Counted from the first letter of the stretch, positions 1 through 12,187 are shown. The stretch: DNA of 64,000 nt from Nelumbo lutea (GCA_022828595.1 JAKGHH010000007.1:36642356-36706355); one strand, 5' to 3'. A program made the numbers and translations. The notes: generated by a model not told the origin, from the sequence alone.

Positions 1-978
1 GATTGGTTTGATCAAGTCTCCAAACTGATAGTTGTTGCATCCGTCTCAAGCACAAATCTCAATCATGTAAGTTTCAAATAACATAATACCATCCCCACCA
101 CCGAAGTCATACAAATGAATATATCTAATACATAATGCCTACCCAAAAATTATGGTAGCTTGGGGCAACCATTGCAGGTGACCCACAAGACTTCACTTCC
201 AGTGTCAATTCGAACATAGAATTCTTTTGGAGGAGTCTCCAATTTCGCCCTCGTAAAATAGAGTATGGGTGAAAAAAAAAGAATGTATCAAAACTATTAC
301 AATAAAATATTAGGAACGAAGAAAAGGAGAAGCACTTGCGCTATTGCACATCCATAAATCCCCACCCAATAAAGTTTTGAAGATATCAAAAGTCGAAGAA
401 AATAAACAAACGGAGAAGAAGAATCGACATCTTTGAAAACCCATATATGAACTACATCAAAAGCATAAAAGGAGAAAGAACAACATAGACCCACATAGTT
501 TTCAATTTACAAACTAAAGAACCTCAAAACATCAATAACCATTAAATCCATAACCCATTAAACAAAGATAAGGAAAAAGCCCATCAATGTAAATTACAAA
601 CTAACCAGACCCATAAGCCAAGAAGAGAAAATTAATGAACAAAATAAAACGAATTCAAGAATGAGATGCGGAAGCCAAAAGCCAACCTCAATTGAATCCA
701 GAGATTAAAATCAACAACGGACAAAAAATATAACTAAAAGGCAAGATGGTGTAAGGATTGTAGGTACCCTTGACGGGTAAATCGACGATCACATCCTATA
801 AGATTTGGCGGTACATTACCTTGTCGTGAGCTCTAAGCTCACTCAGCCCAACTCTCTGGTCCACTAGAAAGGCTCTTTTGAGCTTTAGACTCTTTGAAAA
901 TCTACAAAGCACCACTGCTAGTAAGAAGACGACGCCCAAAACCAAGATCATAAATCCGGCATGACAAAACACCAGCAT
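1..978 (-). pseudogene. A1-family aspartyl protease, 5' part, broken
   Basis: The product would be a secreted or membrane-linked pepsin-like aspartyl protease of the plant 'aspartic proteinase-like' group. The ATG at 978-976 opens a signal-like hydrophobic run (FMILVLGVVFLLAVVLC), followed by the pro-region words LKLKRAF and LRAHDK. An in-frame TAG at 798-796 stops it, but the frame continues past the stop with DVIVDLPVKGTYNPY, the usual end of exon 1. A second exon, at about 258-150, reads [17 protein letters not shown] then [21 protein letters not shown] is the first catalytic aspartate motif of the family. A third exon may start near 60-1 (GCNNYQFGD), with another stop in front of it. The acceptor before exon 2 and the donor after exon 1 are not recognisable. 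The second catalytic Asp and the C-terminus lie outside the window. The stops and decayed splice sites suggest a pseudogene; the family call is from recognised motifs, without a search. Confidence 0.72.
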
Positions 979-1736
979 TTCCTTTTGATTTGCTTCTCAC
1001 CCTCTCCTCTCACTGCTGACAACAACAACAAAACAAGCAGTTCTTATATCATAAACCTATACAATTCAGAAACAAAGATCAAGGTATGTGTCTTTCTTAT
1101 CCCTGAAAGCTCATAAAGATAATAAAAGAGTGTGTTTGTGAGAGATAAACAAAGAAGAGAGAATAAAAAGACGTTTTAGTTACAGGAGACCATGACAACG
1201 GCCACCTAACAGGACTCAAAATCATATTACATTACTTTGTAAATATATATGTTTTCTTCCTTACTTCCACCTTTTAAGTTCTAACCTCTAAACTACGATG
1301 AGTGTGTACAATGCACTCCCCACACTAGTTTCGAGTCTGGATGGTAATAGCCCGTAGGCTCCCACTCCCCTAGTTCATTCCTTTCTTCGAATCTAACCAT
1401 TGATATTCTCAAATGATGGCTATCTCACCACGCACGAGGCTCTTTATTTGTAACCATAAAACATTATCTCTATTGCCGATTGCTAAACTCATCCGGGTTT
1501 TTTCAGAAGTTACACATAGTGAATAAATATTTTCCAAACAGGAAATTTTCAAAATAAACTTTATGAATTAAGAAAATAGAAATAATAAAATTTTTCGTAG
1601 TTGAAACCTATTTTGGAAAGAACGATTAAAAATAGATAAAAAAGTTTTGAAATATTTACTAAAATCAAAGGAAGACGCTATAGAGAATACTGACCACAAA
1701 TGACAAAGCAGGGGGTAAAGTGAAAAAGTTTATTTT
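979..1736. other. AT-rich DNA without recognised gene
   Basis: This is the upstream side of the minus-strand protease fragment. It has no long frame or clear repeat. If the protease was ever transcribed, its promoter would lie here. Confidence 0.4.
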
Positions 1737-2060
1737 TTATGTTAGTGTATTTGGCCGACCTGCATATTTTGATATGTGGCGTCAACCTTAAGTATCCTAG
1801 CCGTCCCACACACCCTTACTTGTGGCATCAATCGGATACTCCTCTTATGTAATTCCAACTATAAAAAGGGGCTCTCACATTGAGGTAAGGACACACTCAA
1901 ACTTAAGCTCTAAGTCTCATCTCTTGCATGGTCCAACTCCTCACAACTCTTGGCTAACTTGACCGTCGAAGTCCCCCTATGACAACTCTTGGGGCCTTTG
2001 ATATCTTATTTCCCTCAACAAGTTGAACCAGTTGGCCTTGGATGCTAGAAATTATATTGT
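1737..2060 (+). repeat. LTR remnant, Tat-type Gypsy (inferred)
   Basis: A TATA-like ATAAAAAGGGG occurs at about 1861-1871. Some 90 bp downstream is the phrase TTGACCGTCGAAGTCCCC and then GGGGCCTTTGA. A similar order (TATA, then a TTGACTTAAGCGTCAGA-type motif, then GGGCCTTTGACC) is seen again at 29140-29600. That arrangement is familiar from R/U5 regions of Tat-lineage Ty3/Gypsy LTRs. No element coding sequence adjoins it, so it would be a solo or truncated LTR. Its boundaries are uncertain. Confidence 0.4.
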
Positions 2061-3460
2061 TGCCCTTGACTCCATATTTGGTAACAACAATTTCCATTCA
2101 ACAAAAAATCCACAAATTCACTTTGAATGTGAGAAAAATGTTAAAAAATGAATAAGAATAAAGAAAAAGGAAAGAAATCAATAGATTCTCCTTGCAGCGG
2201 TAACGAAAAAATTAACAAAGGGGTGCAATCCAACTGAGCCAAGCCAAATTTCTTTTGCTTGGTTTGAATAAAAAATTATTAGGCTGAAGTTCGAGTCTAA
2301 TTAAATATTCAATGAGTTCTAGTTCGAGTTAAAAGCTTGAAAATTAATATATTTTATATTTTATAAATATACATGATACATTTTTTTATAAATATATATT
2401 ATATGTATGTATGTATGTATGTATGTATGGGTGGATATATGTATTAATCGAGTCAAGCTTACGAGATTTTAAGCCTCATTTTTTTTATCGGCCAAACTCA
2501 AGTTCAAATAACTAATTGAACTTACCTTTTGATTCAAACTCAATTATAATTGAATTTGAATCAAGTTTAATCAAACTTGAACCAAGGCTATTAGAGCTCG
2601 GTTTGATTTCAACATTTATCTTACAGTCCTTCTCTTATAAAAGGAGCAATGAGGCTTCCCATGATTACCTGGCAATTTAAAATAGAATTTCTACCCCTTT
2701 CCAAAGCTTGAAGATGAAAGGGAGGTCTGCAATCATTAATGGCATTCACCAAGCTCTTGGGTTTGGTTTGCAAGACTTCCCTTTTTTGCTTAGTATCTCA
2801 TAACTTTCAAATTCGATTTGTTTTCACTTTTTCTTTCTTTTTAATTTAAAAAAAATTATTATAAAACATAATGAGCCATTTAATTTTCCTACACATGTGA
2901 ACCAGAGTGCCCATGTAAAGTATGATGTGTACCTAAACGATTCAAGGTGTAAACCAACATACACGAAAGGAGACTCTCCACCTCTCAATATCTGAAGTTT
3001 AAAATTTCAAATAGAGTTGTTTAGAATTTATTTATCTTTTCTTCTGGTAATCAAGACTTTATTAATCTAAATACAAAATATTTTCACCTTTTCCCTTAAT
3101 TTATATACTAGTGGGGACCTCTGTAATGCACGGATTTGGTTGGTATGAGAAAAAAAAATATTCATAATTTACTAATATATAACAAAAATAGAAAGACAAT
3201 AATTACTGATAATTTAGTAACCCATGCCCAATTTTACCAACTCAGGCCCAACTCAAGCTTAACTTAGAATCTAAGGTTGGACTTGGGCTTAGGCATATTG
3301 AGCTTTATAGCCCAATTTCCAAGTAGAACATATTGATAATATGTAGATATGTATATTACAAAATGTTGGTGCGGGTTCAAATTGGTCCACACTAAGCTTG
3401 AACTAATGAATATAACTGTTAAATTTTATAATTCCTAGTTTAAAAAACATTATTGTTATT
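2061..3460. repeat. AT-rich repeat debris with an (ATGT)n microsatellite
   Basis: A short (ATGT)n array sits at about 2403-2428. Around it (2210-2620) are repeated phrases built on AAGTTCGAG and TTGAACC, and 3225-3310 has repeats of GCCCAACTC/GGGCTTGGGC like the subterminal parts of hAT elements. No coding frame was recognised. Confidence 0.35.
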
Positions 3461-3469
3461 AATAGTTGT

Positions 3470-4215
3470 AGGTACATAGTGCTTGCTCAGACCCACATAG
3501 ACCATCAAACATCAAGATAAACACTGCAAAGTTGCATGTGAACAACCCACAGTCAATCCCCATGCTGCGATGAACCCACGATACACTATCAACCTTGCGA
3601 TAAACTCACAACACGTATCGCAAAAATCATGATAAACCTGCGGTCCACCGGGCCTACTCAGTACCCGAGCCAAAGGAAACCTTGATCGAACCTGTCCAAG
3701 GGCCTCAAGCCTATTCGAGCGTGCGATAAACCCACGCCCACCAAGATTTGCGATAAACTGATGACTTATAAACTCACTCGTAACAAAAGTAAAAGACGTA
3801 ACGAAGCGTCATGTGGAGTTCGCGAAGTAGCGTTGGCCAAGCAATGATGTCACTACCGCCACGTCAATTAAGTTAAACTGTGTAAAAGGTAGTACCATAT
3901 GTGAGTAATAAGAAATCTTGAGGAGAAGAAAAGTTAATCATGGGAAGGAGGCTCATGAGACACGTGGTGAAACCCAGTAGAACACTTAATAATTGACAAC
4001 AAATCCAATATTCCCTTTCTCGATACGGTACAAATACTCTCTTCGTATTGAAAATCATCAAATCCTTGGCATTTGTCACCTAGCATTCCTGAGTATTCTC
4101 ATTCTCTCTAATTCTCCCATTTTCACATCCTTTATCCAAAAAGCTCATTCCTTACTCACATGTCTCTCTCTATCTTTCAAAGAGACCATTCCCTAATTGC
4201 GCTTGACCCCTCCTA
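3470..4215 (+). repeat. Gypsy LTR remnant sharing sequence with 37600-37985
   Basis: This stretch repeats phrases such as GCGATAAACTCAC and GCGATAAACCCACG. It ends with the block AAAAGGTAGTACCATATGTG ... GAGACACGTGGTGAAACCC. A diverged version of that block lies at about 37845-37935 (AAAAGGAAGTAGCACATGT ... AGACATGTGGTGAAACCC), so both look like pieces of one LTR family. The short frames here on both strands have no domain likeness. Assignment to Gypsy rests on the adjoining integrase fragment of the second copy. Confidence 0.4.
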
Positions 4216-4800
4216 CAATTGTAATATTATTAATTATTAAAAATAGTAATAAAACAATTGATTTAATTATTCCATAAAAGTATTATTAATTATTCTTTTT
4301 CAATATTAATAAAAATAATTAATTATTATTGGTAATTAATTAAAAATTTGTTGGTTATATATTTAATATTAATTACTAAAACTAGTAATATATTTTGGTA
4401 ATTTTTCTTTAATGATGAATATATAAATAAATAGATTTTTAATTGAGTTTCGAGAGTTTTTAATTAATCTTGATATTAAAGTAGTAATAAAAATAATTAA
4501 TTTAATTATTAGTGGAGATAATTATTAAATTATAAAATTTAATATTAATAAATACTATTAATTAATTAATTTATTGGTAATAAATCACTAATTAATTTTA
4601 CCTAGTTGCTACATGATTGTATGTAGCATGTGTTATGTAATCTTCTATATAAGTTTGGATGCATGCACAGTGTAATTTTATATGTAAGTCTACATTTTCG
4701 TAAAGATAGTAGAACCTGAATTGAGAAACAAACAAACATGAAATTTAGCGTGGAAGCTCATGTTACTCTATAAGAAACAAATGACCTTTTTTTTCCTTGC
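4216..4800. other. Very AT-rich spacer
   Basis: The stretch is built almost entirely of short TTAATTATTAA-like words and degenerate inverted repeats. No gene, clear TIR or tandem period was resolved. It could be a matrix-attachment-like region or decayed MITE sequence, but neither can be shown from sequence alone. Confidence 0.4.
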
Positions 4801-6600
4801 AGATTAAATGACATTTAAATATAGATCTATTTTGTCGACTAAACCTTTAATTCACTTTGAACGTTTGATCAAACCCTCCAGAAACACAAAAGAATCTCAT
4901 CTTTCAGCCCCAAAGCCTCCAAATTCATCGTTAAATCTGTCCGATACATGTCTGATAGCATCGATCATCCCTCACGTACACTCAACCATTAGATCATACA
5001 CAATCATCTGACCCATGACCTCCCAAAACACCTACTCATAAAATTTCATCTCAAGATTCCCCAATTTATACCCTTATCAAACGAAGATTCCATTTTGACC
5101 TTTCTTGTTAGCTTAAACACCCACTACCCAGATCACCCTGATTCAAACACATTCAAACCAATAAAATCACACCTTTAAACTCTAGGTACATCAAAACAAC
5201 TGCTCATAAAATTTCACCCCCAGATTCTCTCACTTAACCTTCTATCAAACAAAGATTTCATTATGGAACATCTAGTTAACCCAAATTCCCATGATCTTGA
5301 CTCTCTAAGACTAATCAGACCTCATCATCATATCACATCTCAAAATACCTCCGTTTACCCTTTAGTTGCACCAATATTATATTTCAAGGTTTCAGATTGA
5401 CCAGATTACAAATTTGCTCGATTTAGGCCCAATTGGCTCAATTCAACTTTACCAATCACCTCAGGCTACAAAAAAATCATATCTTGTGAATTTCATCCAA
5501 AATAGACATTGTTTGTCACTCGATCATTCAAAGCTTTTGTTTTGAAACCCAAATTAATCAAATTAAGCCCCTTTTAGATATACCCAATTTGAGCCTATTT
5601 GGGCCAATTTAATCCCACCAATCAACTCTTAATGTCTAAAAACCCCACCCTATAAAATTTCAACAAAAAATACCCTTATATACCCTTCCATATAAAAAAA
5701 TTTCATTTTAACCAATCTCCGTAACTCAGTCGTACAAAACCTTTTTCAGCGGTCAGATCCCTCAATCTTCCACCTTTTGACCCGAACCACCCATCATTAA
5801 ACCAGACCCCGGTCTACTTCCCATGGACTGATCCTGACACAAATTTACAAAATTAGAAAACTACCTTCGAACTTTCAATTATTTACAATACTGTCACCAT
5901 GCCCTAGTATAAAGAGGAACTTATTTTTCCTATTTGAGGGAGGAAAAAGGAGGAGAGAGGGCACTGTTCATCAAATCTCCGTCGATCAAAGGAGTGGCGG
6001 GTTAGTCTCCCACTCTTCGGTTTCTTTCATTCTTTTGTTTCATTCACTCCCTCCTTCTCCTTATCCCTTTCCACATTTCTCTCCTGTCGTCATCTCTCCT
6101 TTCATCTTCCCACTGCCGGAAGTGGAAGATTTGCAGCAGTGGATCTGAATTCGACGCCATTCTCGATCTCAGCAGACCCCTTTCATCTCCGATTTTTATT
6201 TCACACTCTCTCTTTCTCCATCATTATGTTTCCTTCCCTATCATTTCCCCCCTCTCCTTCGTCACCTCTGGTCTCCTCAACTCGTTCCCCAGGCCCTGTT
6301 TGATCCATTGAGCTAGCAGAACCAACCGCAGTAGAGGCTACTTGGATCTATCTTCTCACAGTCTCCGACAAGATCCCCACCTCAAGAGATTACTTCTGAA
6401 CTATCCCGCTGAGTTCCTATCCATAAGCATCAGTGTTTGCAGCATCTAAAGGAGAAAGAGATTAAGAACATTGTGGTACCGTCTCCTTTTTTCCGTCGGC
6501 TAATTCCATGCTTAAACATAATTAGGTAAACCTTGATATCACCCCTTTGTAGTTAATATCATTTTTAGTTCTTTTTGTCACTATTTGTTTTCTTGCATTT
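4801..6600 (+). repeat. LTR-like region with diverged internal repeat
   Basis: Two diverged copies of a segment beginning CTCATAAAATTTCA lie about 167 bp apart (about 5035-5100 and 5202-5270). A TATA-like TAGTATAAAGAGG occurs near 5909-5921, followed by a purine-rich leader. The arrangement resembles a long Gypsy LTR with its promoter. The open frame at 4808-5011 has no recognised domain and is probably spurious. No matching partner LTR was found. Confidence 0.3.
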
Positions 6601-7215
6601 TGCGCAATTAGGATTTGAGGGAGAATCAGAGGGTTGACGGAGCTCGGTGAAATTGGTTCCTATAAACTCTTGATGCCTATCCAACCTTGTCATTCTCGTT
6701 CTCTCTCGAGATCTTGATTGCCTTTGTTCTTTTATGCAATTGATCTTCTTCCCTTATGATTATAGTTGCTAGCCTGTCTCTATTTGTTTTTTCTTTTTTT
6801 TTTTGTTGTTATAGTAGATAATGGAAGACGATCCAGTTAGATAAAAACAATAATGATAAAATATGTGATAAGAGTGGAAGGAATAGATGAGGATGTCATA
6901 GTTCAGACGGTGGTCAGTAGATCAAATCAGGGGGAAGGGAAAGTGTCAGTTATTGAGAGTAGTCCAGTTCTGATAAAAAGTTTTATATATATATATATAT
7001 ATATATAAATAAAACAAAAAAAATTAATTATAAAACTTGGTCATGATGGATTTAATTTGTTAATCGAATGGCCCACTCAGTAAATATGGGATATTAGCAA
7101 GTTCAGCGGATTCAGAGAAAAAGAGTTGGCTGATCAATAATTGATAAATAAATTTACAAATATGTTTCAGCAAGAAAATTAACCAAAAGATGAATAGTTA
7201 ACAAAAATAATGCTT
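6601..7215. other. Spacer with an (AT)n microsatellite
   Basis: An uninterrupted (AT)n run lies at about 6984-7007 in AT-rich DNA. Nothing else was recognised. Confidence 0.5.
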
Positions 7216-7620
7216 TTTGGTATGTATTGTTATTGCAATTCTTGTGATTATGGTTGTTTGGAATTCCATGTGGGCCCCACCTATTGGACCCAGGAGAGGG
7301 GTGCCTAACCCCTTCCCTCTCCCTTCAGAGTCTTACCTTGACTGGTGTAGTCAGTCAGTGCCTTGGGTCTTAGAGTTACTATCGAACCAAAATATTTTTT
7401 ATGCCATTCTTGGAGTTCTCTTCACCTTCATTTCCATAGCTGATGGGTGGCGACTTCATTTTTGCTCAAGTGTGCCGTTTTCCCGATGCTCACACATATG
7501 CAAAACAAAATGATGGGAATTGGTAATTATTGAGGATATATTAAGGGAGGGAAGTTTTCCATTTACAACTTGAAGTGTTAGGTACTTCAGTTTTAACCCC
7601 CTCTTGAACTATAAAACTTG
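7216..7620 (+). repeat. Possible Ogre/Tat LTR end or leader remnant
   Basis: The phrase GGGGTGCCTAACCCCTTCCC at 7298-7317 and GATGGGTGGCGACTTC near 7441-7456 are of the kind that end Ogre/Tat LTRs of plants. The open frame over it (7217-7513, 98 codons) has a hydrophobic middle but no known domain and is best read as chance. No PBS or gag follows. Confidence 0.3.
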
Positions 7621-7724
7621 TTTTGAGAAGCTGATCAACAAACTAAACTTATCACAATCAGATGAAAAAGAAAATATATAGAAGAAGTTAGTGAACAAGC
7701 ACTCTTCATATATGGTGGTATAGT

Positions 7725-8145
7725 TCCTCCGTACACCACCGTACTCCATGAAGAATGAGATTTTTTGGGAAGGAGGCTCATGTAACACTTAAAGCATCTA
7801 TTTTGTGACGCTTCCATGCCCTTCGGTTGATTCTAGGGCCACAACATGTGGAATGGGAAGGAGGCTAATGTAACACTTAAATGATCTATTTTGTAATGCT
7901 TCCATGCCTTTGGGATTATTCTAGTGCCCCCATCCTCTAGAATGGAGAAGTACGGAGGTTTAGTTCCTCTGTACACCATTGTACTCCATGAAGAATGAGA
8001 TTTTAGGGAAGTAGGCTCATGTAACACTTAAAGGACCTATTTCGTGACTCTTCTATGCCTTTTGGCTTATTCTAGTGCCCCCAACCTGTGGAATGGAGAA
8101 GTATGGAGGTTTAGTTCTTCCATACACCACCGTACTCCAATGCTC
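7725..8145 (-). repeat. Tandem repeat block
   Basis: The word GTACTCCA recurs at 7741, 7981 and 8132. Between these points the same segment is repeated: the phrase CATGTAACACTTAAA or CTAATGTAACACTTAAA occurs three times, and TGGAATGGAGAAGTA/TAGAATGGAGAAGTA twice. The spacing is 240 then 151 bp because the first unit carries its own internal duplication of about 90-95 bp. The block directly adjoins the broken 3' side of the minus-strand LINE. Confidence 0.65.
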
Positions 8146-8179
8146 TTGTCTTGGGTAAGATTGGTATCTACTTACAACA

Positions 8180-10720
8180 CTAACAGCCTGAGCAATGTTT
8201 GGCCAAGTATACAACATAGCATACATGATGCTCCCTACGACTGAGGCATATGGAGCCTCTTCTCATGTCCTCAATTTCCTCAGGGGTCTTAGGTGAGATT
8301 CCTTTGGAGAGAGTGGCTCCTTCCATAATGTGACAATCCTTCTCGAGGCTCCCCAAGAAGGGGCTGAGGTCCACTTTATTCCTCTTGATTTCCACACACT
8401 CCTCACCCATCTTCTATCCAACTCCAACAATTTTGTTTCTTGTAACATAACAATGTCAGGCCTTTCCTTTCTAAGTAAATCCTTTATCATCATCCTTTTC
8501 CTTGCACTCCCTAATCTCCTAACATTCCAACTAACTATTCTCATAGTTACAAATCATGCAAACAACCTCAGTCATAAACCACCACTCCTTACTTCATAAG
8601 CTTTCTCCTATCACCTCTACCACAACTCTATATTCCCTCCGATTTCACCAATTAATCTTTCCACTTCAAAACATTTCTTCTTTTCCTTATTCCTTTTTGA
8701 CTCACTCTTTTTATTATAAGTTTTCACCTGCCATTTGCTTTGAGCCCTCTTTTCGGCTTGACCTCCCTCGCCAATAGCTTGCAAAACTGAAGTCTAAAGT
8801 CCTCCTTTATCATAATCAACCCCTTCCTTTCCCCTATCCATCACCATTTCACTTAACCCATCTACATATCCTTCCTTTTGTTTGAGATCTCAAACTCTAT
8901 ACAAATCAGTCCCCAAATTTTATCTACCTCCCCACTCTTCCCTTCAAGGCACCCTTCCCCAACTCTTCCACCTTCTTCCACCTCCAATCGTACCCTTGTT
9001 GTACCTTCTAGGTGGTATATTACTACTTCTGTTTTAGGCATACTACATTGGTTAGTAACCAAAAACAAGTTGACATCCATACTTGGTTGGAAAAGGATAG
9101 CACAAGGAATGCTAGGACTAGACTGTTTGCCAAATCTGACTGAAGTTGGTGTCGTTTCCTTACAGGGAGACTTCTGTGGAGTAGACATGGTGGAGCAAGC
9201 ACCACCGTCTAGCGTACCCTCTTGAAAACCCAACCCTAATACTCCCCTTCCTAGTTCGCCCTTATCCATGCTCACAAGAGAGAACTGTTCTCTTACATTT
9301 AAGTCTTGTACGCCCTGAGACTTTTTGTTGTCTCCCTCATGATGGGATAGTGGAATCTGTCTAGCAAATGCAGCACCTCCTACCCTTTGTTCTTCCTTGG
9401 GAAAATCTGTAGTAGCCCTTTCTTCTTCTAAGTACAACACCTCCATATTCAAGCTCCCTGTTTCAATCAGATTTTGTTTAGCTTACAAATCGAGGCTACC
9501 CAAACTTGAGGCTCCATTTGACTCATAGTCATCATCACCGATGCTTTCATCTCCAAGCCAAACTGCAAAATCTAGCTTTTCTAAAGCATTGCGCTTGGAG
9601 CATCTAGGATACCGCCTTTCAGGCGACAACCGAATCAAACTCTTAGTTGGGATTCATTGAAAAGAGCTACTAGAATGCCCACTTTGCCCTGCTTTTTGAA
9701 CTCGACCTAAGGAACTAGAAGAGGAAGAAGATAGACGATTAGAATTGTCTATCAACAAATCTCCCCCCCACCCCACCCCAACTTCAGTCATGTGAGGGTT
9801 TAAGTGAGCATGTGACTGAGCCCCCCCTAACTGTAGTCGTGTGATGGTTTAAGTGAGCATATGACTGAGCACCTAAGGAACTAGAGGAGGAAGAAGATAG
9901 ACGATTAGAATTGTCTATCAACAGATCCCCCCCCACCCCACCTTCAGTCATGTGAGGGTTTAAGTGATGTGACTGGACCGCCCAACTCCAGTCATGTGCT
10001 ATTTTAAGTGAGCACATGACTTACTTATCCTTAATAGCTATGGGCTTAAAACTGGGCCCAAGAGAATTAAGATTTCCTCTCTCCCTTGGTCTAGGAGAAA
10101 TAACTGGGTCCATGGGTTCAATGCTCTTAACCGACCCCACAATACTACTTAGCCCACCAACTCGACCCACCTCAGCTCCCGGTTCAACCATCTTGTTTCT
10201 TACTTCAACTTTCTTTTTAACACTTGTCACCTCTTTACTCTCCTCTTCAACATTAAAGTTTGCCTTGGCAGTGTTCTCAACCACTTGTGCAAAGGTTCTG
10301 CTACGCGTCAAAGAGGTTTATTGTGTTTTAGGCCTCTGACTTTCCATATGCTCCAAGTCTTTTTGGCTCCCCAGAAGTTGTTGGCCCATTTTAGTATAAC
10401 TTCCAGTCTTTTTTGAACCCTCCAATCTGCTTCTTTCACGTATAGCTTATTCCTAACTCCTCACCTCCCTCCATTCTAGCTTCCTTCCACAAGCCTGCTT
10501 TAATGGAGGAAGCCAACTAGATTGAAACGAAGACACCCTCCACTCTTATTTCCACCTTCCTTGGTATATCTTTAGGCCTCACTCCGCTTAGGAGAATAGC
10601 CGCAGAATGGAGGTCTCCCCAGTAAGCACCATCCACTCTCCCTCCATAGGTTAGTGCAATGACATCTGCTACTTCTTGCTTCCAAAGATGGAAAGGCAAT
10701 CCAATCTACTTCTTGTTTAC
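8180..10720 (-). pseudogene. LINE (L1-type) retrotransposon: ORF1 plus start of endonuclease
   Basis: In the minus direction, 10699-10517 reads MPFHLWKQEVADVI, resembling the DUF4283-type domain of plant LINE ORF1 proteins. The low-complexity, charged linker typical of ORF1 follows (10311-10021 and 9452-8862). At 8544 an ATG opens MRIVSWNVRRLGSARKR, then RPDIVMLQETKL, the N-terminus of the apurinic-type endonuclease of plant L1 elements; N and E of these motifs are metal/catalytic residues in the family. The endonuclease changes frame near 8400 and ends at about 8180. The rest of the endonuclease and all of the reverse transcriptase are absent, which is unusual because LINEs normally lose their 5' end. 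Multiple stops and a tandem duplication (9705-10020) confirm that it is dead. Confidence 0.75.
9705..10020 (-). repeat. 166-bp tandem duplication inside the LINE
   Basis: ACCTAAGGAACTAGA begins at 9705 and again at 9871. Each copy continues with GAGGAAGAAGATAGACGA and a C-rich run, then TTCAGTCATGTGAGGG. The second copy decays near 10020. A shorter internal echo of CATGTGA...TTTAAGTGAGCA also repeats within each unit. Confidence 0.7.
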
Positions 10721-12187
10721 TTTTTTTTTTCCTTACAAACATAGTCACATAAACATTACAATAATTATTATCGTGAAAGGTTTAAAATGTCAAAAGACAA
10801 AAGACAAATAAAAGAAATGCTTATATATATTGTTGCTGTTCTTATGCAATCAATTATTAAATGGAGCAAAATGGATCTGCCATTGAAGCTTTATGCTTCA
10901 GCTGCAAAACATAATGAAGCACCATGATCGGCTGAGGGAAGTATGATAAATGTAGGGGGCATGTGGAATCATGGACGATGATAAGAGGTGTAAATGTAGG
11001 GGGCGTCTGACAACTCTTTCTAAGTGATCTTTCAAGCTTTTAAAAGCTTAGAAGACCTGATTTTGTATTTTTTTTTCGTTTGGAAACCAGAAGACAGAAG
11101 ATGAAAAAACAACCCCCTCCCCCCAGAAAGCTTAGATTTGTCTTCAATCTGAAAGCTTCATTTGAAGCTTCAGGTCTTTTTGAGCATATGGATCTTTGCA
11201 TTTGAGGAAGGGCATTCGAAAAACCGTTGTTTCCTCTTTGAGTGTTTAGGCTAAACAGATCTGCACCAGGTTTGTTGTCCTCCATCTTTTTTCTTTCTTC
11301 CTTTTCTTTTTCTTTCTTATTAGATCCAAATCTTTTCTCGTACCTTGGTTCCTTTCAGATCTTATCTCTCCCCTCTCTTTCACTTGCTCCCGTCTGAAGC
11401 TAGGAAATCTAATTCAAAACCAGGTATCATCTCCATCATTTGATAGTGGTGCGATCTCTTGATTTGCTTGTGGAACAATTTTGAGTTTGGTTCTTATTTA
11501 TTGTTGAATTTAGTAAAATTGAATGTTTACAGAACGCATAAGAGGGCAATTTGTAGAACAATTTCATCAAAATGATCGCCTGATTAACAAGTTAGATAAT
11601 AACTATTGTTAGATACCCTTTAGGGCTGTTTAGTTGTGCAATAAATTCTACAATGATGGAATGAATCTTCGTCTTGAATTTCCTTTTTAAACTTGTTTAC
11701 GCCGTCCAAAACCAAGTTCATATTTAAACTTCAAGCTTTAAAATTTTGGTGAAACTTGTTTCCACTATATCAGACTAGCTCAGAGAACTTGTTTCCACTT
11801 TCCAAATGAATTCAACATTCAGCTCAGACCAATCAAAATTGATATTTGGAACCTTTTAATTTACTTGCATCATAATATTGGACCCAGTGCATGTCATTTT
11901 GAACAATGCACCAAATGTTTTTCTATTTTACTTGAGCATGTTCTGGAGTTAAACAACTTCTGGACTGGTATCCATAATAAGAGTTTGCATAGCCTATTCT
12001 GGAATGGAGTCCATGAAGTTGGAGCAAAGAATAAACACTTTTACTTGTTAACTAATGGGATTCAAATATTGTGTTCATCTTTGATATCTCATAGGGTATG
12101 AATATTGTTAAAATTTTGGTGGTTTGAAACTTTATGGAGTTCTTGGTTTCCCTTAAAGGCTTAGAACTGTTTCTATTTATCTATATA
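10721..12187. other. Spacer, mostly unrecognised
   Basis: Contains two nearby copies of TAAATGTAGGGGGC (about 10949 and 10991). Around 11140-11180 is a stretch with GAAAGCTTCATTTGAAGCTT, which recurs at about 40878 and points to a shared MITE-like family. The frames at 11040-11285 (minus) and 11865-12101 (plus) have no recognised domain. Confidence 0.4.

Noticed and set aside
7217..7513. 98-codon frame with a hydrophobic centre
   Set aside because: It overlaps LTR/leader-like phrases and has no known domain or splice context.
8330..8777. Plus-strand frames over the LINE endonuclease
   Set aside because: They are complements of the minus-strand coding region.
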